Assembly (NCBI GenBank): GCA_900322165.1
Contig: ONYR01000049.1
Coordinates: forward strand, 1-18,640
DNA from: an uncultured Eubacteriales bacterium
GTDB taxonomy: Bacteria > Bacillota > Clostridia > Lachnospirales > Bianqueaceae
Length of the DNA: 18,640 bases
Reading direction: 5' to 3'
Under the pieces are notes generated by a model, which did no database searches, was not told the DNA's origin, and saw only the letters and a list, made by a program, of their open reading frames with translations. Shown here piece after piece: positions 15,533 to 18,640 of the stretch. Each line of letters starts with the position of its first letter. Position 1 is the first letter of the stretch. Position numbers and translations under genes: made by a program.

Positions 15533-16189
15533 ATGAAAGTCAAACGAAGAGCCGGATGGATTTGCCTCTGCCTCGTTTTGGTATTGATGACGGGAATGCT
15601 CGGCGGCTGCCGGGAGCATAGTGAATATCCCGAGGCAACGGTTTCGGTTCCGGACACCTATGCCGGCTACGACGTCGATCCGATGCATTTTCGCTTCGAA
15701 GCGGGCTGGACAAGCGCGAACTTTGATTCGGTGCAGGTCCAGATGGACGACATGGTGCTGACGCTGGGCATCAATAACAATATTTGCATTTTCTACCGGC
15801 TGAAGTCACCGGTTTACGATCAGGGAACCGTCAATTATCTGGATTTCGGCTATCTCCAGATGAACCATACGATGAAGGCGGAAGATCTCGAAGGGATCAT
15901 GGAACAGCTTGACACGCTGCAGAGCTCGATCAAACGCATGGAGCTTTCCTCGACGCAGCTGCAGGCCTCCCGTATCCGCTGCTATGGCAAGAATGAGCTG
16001 GAAGCGCTGACGTTCTGCTATAAGATCTCGACCTCGATCAATGATTACACGATCAGCTGTGTTGAGCAGGTCGCGCTGATCCCCTGGGGAACGCGGCTCT
16101 ATGTGCTGATCTATTCCGACTTCACGACCGGAGGAGACTCACCGGCGCTGGAAGAGGTGCTGAGCACGCTGACGATCGATCAACCGTGA
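15533..16189 (+). CDS. Lipoprotein of unknown function
   Basis: A 218-residue exported lipoprotein. Basic residues (MKVKRRAG), a hydrophobic core and the lipobox MLGGC with Cys26 give a clear type II signal peptide. The mature part is mixed alpha/beta with no motif I recognise. Its closing pattern, a basic or polar strand followed by ALEEVLSTLTID, loosely recalls DcrB/PsbP-like domains, but this is a weak impression. ATG at 15533 is preferred, with AAGGG upstream; GTG at 15527 is also possible, with GGGAG. It overlaps or nearly abuts the NrdG gene, indicating translational coupling. Confidence 0.8.
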   Translation: MKVKRRAGWICLCLVLVLMTGMLGGCREHSEYPEATVSVPDTYAGYDVDPMHFRFEAGWTSANFDSVQVQMDDMVLTLGINNNICIFYRLKSPVYDQGTVNYLDFGYLQMNHTMKAEDLEGIMEQLDTLQSSIKRMELSSTQLQASRIRCYGKNELEALTFCYKISTSINDYTISCVEQVALIPWGTRLYVLIYSDFTTGGDSPALEEVLSTLTIDQP

Positions 16190-16197
16190 GGCGTGTG

Positions 16198-16809
16198 ATG
16201 TTTTACGGAAATATCAAAGACTGTGACGTCGCAAACGGACCCGGCATCCGCGTGACGCTGTTTGTTTCGGGCTGCACGAATGCCTGCCCCGGATGCTTTC
16301 AGAAGCAGACGTGGGATTTCAGGTACGGAGAAGCCTTCACAGACGAAACGGAGCAGAAGCTCCTTCGCATGCTCAAGCCTTCGTATGTCAGAGGACTGAC
16401 GCTTCTCGGCGGAGAGCCGTTTGAGCCGGAAAACCAGCGCGCTCTGGTTCCGTTTTTGAAAAGAGTCAGGACGGAAGCGCCGGAGAAGGACATCTGGTGT
16501 TTCACCGGGAACCGCCTGGAGGAGCTCACGGGAGCGGCGAAGGACGGTGAGTTGATCATGGACGGCGATCCGCGCCAAAGCCGCGCGGCGCATCTTCGCT
16601 GCGAAGTGACGGATGAGATGCTTGATCTGATCGATGTCCTTGTGGACGGACGGTTTGTGGAGCGGCTGAAGGATCTGTCGCTGGAGTTTCGGGGATCCTC
16701 CAACCAGCGCCTGATCGATCTTCCCAAAACGATTGCAAAAGGGCAGATCGTTTTGTGGGAAAACAAGGCATCGGCGCGCCCGCTGACAAAGTCGTCGGGG
16801 AAGACGTGA
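16198..16809 (+). CDS. nrdG: Anaerobic ribonucleotide reductase activating protein (radical SAM)
   Basis: A 203-residue radical SAM enzyme. It would use S-adenosylmethionine and a [4Fe-4S] cluster to place the glycyl radical on anaerobic ribonucleotide reductase. The cluster motif CxxxCxxC is C26-TNA-C30-PG-C33, preceded by the NrdG-like NGPGIRVTLFVSGC. The SAM-binding GGEPFEPEN lies at 71-79. It is somewhat longer than E. coli NrdG (154 residues). The ATG at 16198 has GAGG six bases upstream; GTG at 16186, overlapping the lipoprotein stop, is an alternative. No nrdD lies in the window, so the reductase must be elsewhere, or the target could be another glycyl radical protein. It closes the operon before a terminator. 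Confidence 0.88.
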   Translation: MFYGNIKDCDVANGPGIRVTLFVSGCTNACPGCFQKQTWDFRYGEAFTDETEQKLLRMLKPSYVRGLTLLGGEPFEPENQRALVPFLKRVRTEAPEKDIWCFTGNRLEELTGAAKDGELIMDGDPRQSRAAHLRCEVTDEMLDLIDVLVDGRFVERLKDLSLEFRGSSNQRLIDLPKTIAKGQIVLWENKASARPLTKSSGKT

Positions 16810-16836
16810 CGTTTCGGAAAAGCGTATACCAACAAT

Positions 16837-16870
16837 AAAGCCTTCAGAGAAATGAATCTCTGAAGGCTTT
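16837..16870. terminator. Bidirectional terminator between nrdG and the LacI-family gene
   Basis: Arms at 16837-16850 and 16857-16870 pair perfectly over 14 bp with a 6-nt loop. A TTT run closes the 3' arm and T-rich sequence follows on both strands. The two neighbouring genes converge on it. Confidence 0.85.
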
Positions 16871-16897
16871 CTGTTTGTTTGATGCGGGAAGCATCGA

Positions 16898-17914
16898 TCA
16901 TTTGGTTTTGGTGCTGTCTCTTTCGACGATCTCGAAGGGGAAGTAGGTGCGGATGATCGTTTTATGGTGATCGTGGATCCGGTCAAAGAGAACTTTGACC
17001 GTGAACTCGCCCATCTCCTCCAGCGGAATGTGGATCGAAGAGAGGGTGGGGGAGATGTAGCGGGTCATCTCGGAATCATCCAGACCCATGATCGCCACAT
17101 CCTCCGGCACTTTGATCCCGTTTTCGTTGCAGGCGTGCAGAGCACCGATGGAGACATTGTCACTCGCACAGAAGATCGCGGTGGCGGGGAGCGCTCCGTT
17201 GTGATCCTGGATCAGCTGCTGCATGCCCTGATAGCCGCCGTCGATGCTCATAATGACATCGTTTCGGTAGGCTTGCTCGGATAACGGCAGGGAAAGCTCC
17301 TGAAGTGCTTTTTTGTAGCCTTCAAAGCGGCGGTCATCGGAGGAGCCGAGGAAGCCGATGCGGCGGTGGCCCTTTTCGTAAAGATAATGAACCGCAGCGC
17401 AAGCCGCTTCAGCACCTTCGCAGATGATCTGATCGCAGTCAACGGGAAGCGTGTTGAGCCCGACATAAGCAACATTTTTATAGGTGGTTTTCAGGGATTC
17501 GAGAATCGAAGGGTCAAAACGGCCGATAATGACAAGCCCCTGCACGGACTGATCGGGAGCAGGCGGGGTGAAATCGACATAGTCGCCGCTGCGCGTCGGG
17601 AAATAGTATTGAACGATGCAGTTGTAGCGGCGGGCGGCGGAGCGCAGACCGGACATGAGGGTCGCGAAATACGGGTTGCCGTTATACTCAAGCGGATCGA
17701 TGGCAAGCATGCAGTAAAGCGTGTTCGGCTCTCCGGGAGCGATCGGGCGGTCCGGAATCGAGACAGCGTGGGTGAGGTAACCGCCTTCTTCTGCGATTTT
17801 TAAAATCAGGTCACGCTTTTCGGGGCTGGCGGCGTTGGTGGTGGGGTTGCTGATGACGCGAGATACCGTAGAGATCGAAACACCGGCTTCGCGCGCAATA
17901 TCTTTCAGACGCAT
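16898..17914 (-). CDS. LacI-family transcriptional regulator
   Basis: A 338-residue repressor-type regulator. The N-terminal helix-turn-helix is textbook (MRLKDIAREAGVSISTVSRVIS, residues 1-22), followed by a periplasmic-binding-protein-like effector domain (about 55-335) with HRRIGFLGSSDDRR, AIFCASDNVSIGALHACNENG and VPEDVAIMGLDDSEMTRYISPTLSSI. The usual AR-L hinge helix is not obvious after GGYLTHA, so the hinge is atypical. ATG at 17914 is fixed by GGAGGG upstream; the open frame reaches 17998 but that extension runs into the promoter. The gene is divergent from an ABC transporter binding protein, its most likely target. The effector is probably a sugar. Confidence 0.93.
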   Translation of the reverse strand: MRLKDIAREAGVSISTVSRVISNPTTNAASPEKRDLILKIAEEGGYLTHAVSIPDRPIAPGEPNTLYCMLAIDPLEYNGNPYFATLMSGLRSAARRYNCIVQYYFPTRSGDYVDFTPPAPDQSVQGLVIIGRFDPSILESLKTTYKNVAYVGLNTLPVDCDQIICEGAEAACAAVHYLYEKGHRRIGFLGSSDDRRFEGYKKALQELSLPLSEQAYRNDVIMSIDGGYQGMQQLIQDHNGALPATAIFCASDNVSIGALHACNENGIKVPEDVAIMGLDDSEMTRYISPTLSSIHIPLEEMGEFTVKVLFDRIHDHHKTIIRTYFPFEIVERDSTKTK

Positions 17915-17965
17915 AAGAAAACCCTCCGTTCTTTCAAAAATGAAGGTTTGATCAATAATAAACTG

Positions 17966-17995
17966 ATTATAGCACACGAAAAGCAAACAAGTAAA
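17966..17995 (-). promoter_or_regulatory. Promoter of the LacI-family gene
   Basis: On the minus strand TTTACT (17995-17990), an 18-bp spacer and a perfect TATAAT (17971-17966) with an upstream TGC that makes an extended -10. Transcription would start about 45 bp before the chosen ATG. Confidence 0.7.
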
Positions 17996-18063
17996 CAAAT
18001 TTGAGAAAAAATATTTAGTAAAATTTGCGTAATTATTTTCAGAAAAAATTTACTAAATTTGCG
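17990..18063 (+). repeat. Degenerate AGTAAAATTTGCG repeats and a 15-bp palindrome
   Basis: Three related direct repeats lie between the divergent promoters: AGTAAACAAATTTGAG (17990-18005), AGTAAAATTTGCG (18017-18029) and ACTAAATTTGCG (18052-18063). The third overlaps a perfect odd-centred palindrome, AAATTTACTAAATTT, at 18046-18060. The palindrome ends 13 bp before the -35 box of the transporter gene. A regulator-binding role is inference; these do not look like the classic even-centred LacI operator with a central CG. Confidence 0.5.
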
Positions 18064-18072
18064 AAAAAATAA

Positions 18073-18101
18073 TTGACGCTTACACCAAGGAATGATATAA
18101 T
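18073..18101 (+). promoter_or_regulatory. Strong promoter of the substrate-binding protein gene
   Basis: TTGACG (18073-18078), a 17-bp spacer and a perfect TATAAT (18096-18101) preceded by TGA, giving an extended -10. It leaves a leader of about 220 nt before the start codon at 18328. Confidence 0.8.
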
Positions 18102-18197
18102 TCGAGACACCAAAGAACAAATCGCAGAAATAATTGAACAAAAACAGGAATTCCAATGTGAATTTCGACTAGAAAAGTTGGCACGATCCCTGAAGCT

Positions 18198-18251
18198 AAC
18201 GCAAATGAAACGCAAAAATTAAAGAACTGCGTTTCACCAAAAATTTGCGTT
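18198..18251 (+). promoter_or_regulatory. Long nested hairpin in the transporter mRNA leader
   Basis: AACGCAAA (18198-18205) pairs with TTTGCGTT (18244-18251), and directly inside it TGAAACGCA (18206-18214) pairs with TGCGTTTCA (18228-18236). This gives 17 perfect base pairs with one 7-nt bulge on the 3' side and a 13-nt loop. No U run follows, so it is not a simple terminator. It may bind a regulator as DNA or act in the RNA. The remaining leader (18108-18197 and 18252-18320) shows nothing I can name. Confidence 0.55.
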
Positions 18252-18327
18252 GCGATATACAGCCCCGGCCGGATGTTTCTCAAAACAAGCGGTTGGTGCA
18301 ATTACTTTTTTCCAATGGAGGGAAAGT

Positions 18328-18640
18328 ATGAAACACAACATGTTCACCAGAATCGTTGTTGCGGTTCTCCTCGCTGCCATGATGATCTCTATGGCAGGCT
18401 GCTCCTCGGGAAACACCGAGAGCAAGGGCGACGGCGTTCTCGACTGTGCGGTCGGTGCCGGTCAGACCTCTCTGACTCCGTTCCTGACCAACGGCGGTCG
18501 CGATCAGTTCTACTACAAGATGCAGTTCGAGTCTCTTGGTTACATGAACTACGACAAAGAGCTTGAGCCGTGGGTCGCTAAGGACTGGTCCACCGAGGAC
18601 AACCTGACCTACACGATCAATATCAAAGAAAACGTTACCG
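18328..18640 (+). CDS. ABC transporter family 5 substrate-binding lipoprotein, partial
   Basis: Only the first 104 codons are in the window; the gene continues past the right edge. A type II signal peptide (hydrophobic core IVVAVLLAAMMISM) ends in the lipobox SMAGC with Cys25. The mature part reads SLTPFLTNGG, QFESLGYMNYDKELEPWVAKDWS and LTYTINIKENV, the opening pattern of family 5 (oligopeptide/nickel/glycoside) binding proteins. The start is fixed by GGAGGG a few bases upstream. It is divergent from the LacI-family gene, so the ligand may be an oligosaccharide rather than a peptide; the sequence seen does not decide. Confidence 0.88.
   Translation, partial: MKHNMFTRIVVAVLLAAMMISMAGCSSGNTESKGDGVLDCAVGAGQTSLTPFLTNGGRDQFYYKMQFESLGYMNYDKELEPWVAKDWSTEDNLTYTINIKENVT

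Noticed and set aside
18073..18222. A 49-codon open frame in the transporter leader, starting at TTG
   Set aside because: Its only start is the TTG of the -35 box, the -10 box lies inside it and there is no ribosome binding site, so the proposed transcript would not include the start. The Lys/Glu/Ile-rich product fits AT-rich chance reading.
1..18640. CRISPR arrays, tRNA or rRNA genes, insertion sequences, prophage genes
   Set aside because: I saw no regular repeat-spacer array, no cloverleaf-like or rRNA sequence, no transposase or integrase motif and no terminal inverted repeats.

Overview
The window looks like a chromosomal segment of an anaerobic, low-oxygen-adapted Gram-positive bacterium of the Clostridia type, probably from a gut. 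The evidence is strong AGGAGG-like ribosome binding sites, a sortase-type NPKTG surface protein, lipoproteins with lipoboxes, a cytidylate-kinase-like protein of a type common in Clostridia, an NrdG activase for anaerobic ribonucleotide reduction, and a beta-glucuronidase locus. Genes are fairly GC-rich; the intergenic regulatory stretches are AT-rich. I see no rRNA, tRNA, CRISPR array, transposase or phage gene.

Region 1 (1-172) holds no gene but carries five copies of a TCTRGGTAA motif in alternating orientation, the last four about 30 bp apart. Region 2 (173-7759) is a glycoside-utilisation locus. An AraC-family regulator is divergent from a probable operon of a GPH/MelB-type symporter, a small TM2-domain membrane protein, a GH2 beta-glucuronidase with the glucuronate-recognising NxK motif, a two-domain GH3 enzyme with the Asp-x-His dyad of beta-N-acetylglucosaminidases, and a HAD phosphatase. 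Together they suggest uptake of a small glucuronide or a GlcA/HexNAc oligosaccharide and its cleavage in the cytoplasm. Two TGCAAT repeats 22 bp apart lie between and within the divergent promoters, as expected for an AraC-type switch.

Region 3 (7781-9755) contains a macrodomain protein fused through a tandem-repeat linker to a helical, HTH-like C-terminal domain, followed by a von Willebrand factor A protein with an intact MIDAS motif and a terminator. This pair is the best candidate for an under-described system, possibly ADP-ribose related. Region 4 (9932-14805) has two cell-surface proteins, one NPKTG-anchored with an internal duplication and one with a CAP domain on a long Ser/Glu stalk. 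A convergent M28 metallopeptidase lies between them.

Region 5 (14903-16809) is a three-gene operon: cytidylate-kinase-like protein, unknown lipoprotein and NrdG. Region 6 (16898-18640) is a LacI-family regulator divergent from a family 5 ABC transporter substrate-binding lipoprotein that runs off the right edge. The 413 bp between them holds two divergent promoters, degenerate repeats, a 15-bp palindrome and a long nested hairpin in the transporter leader.
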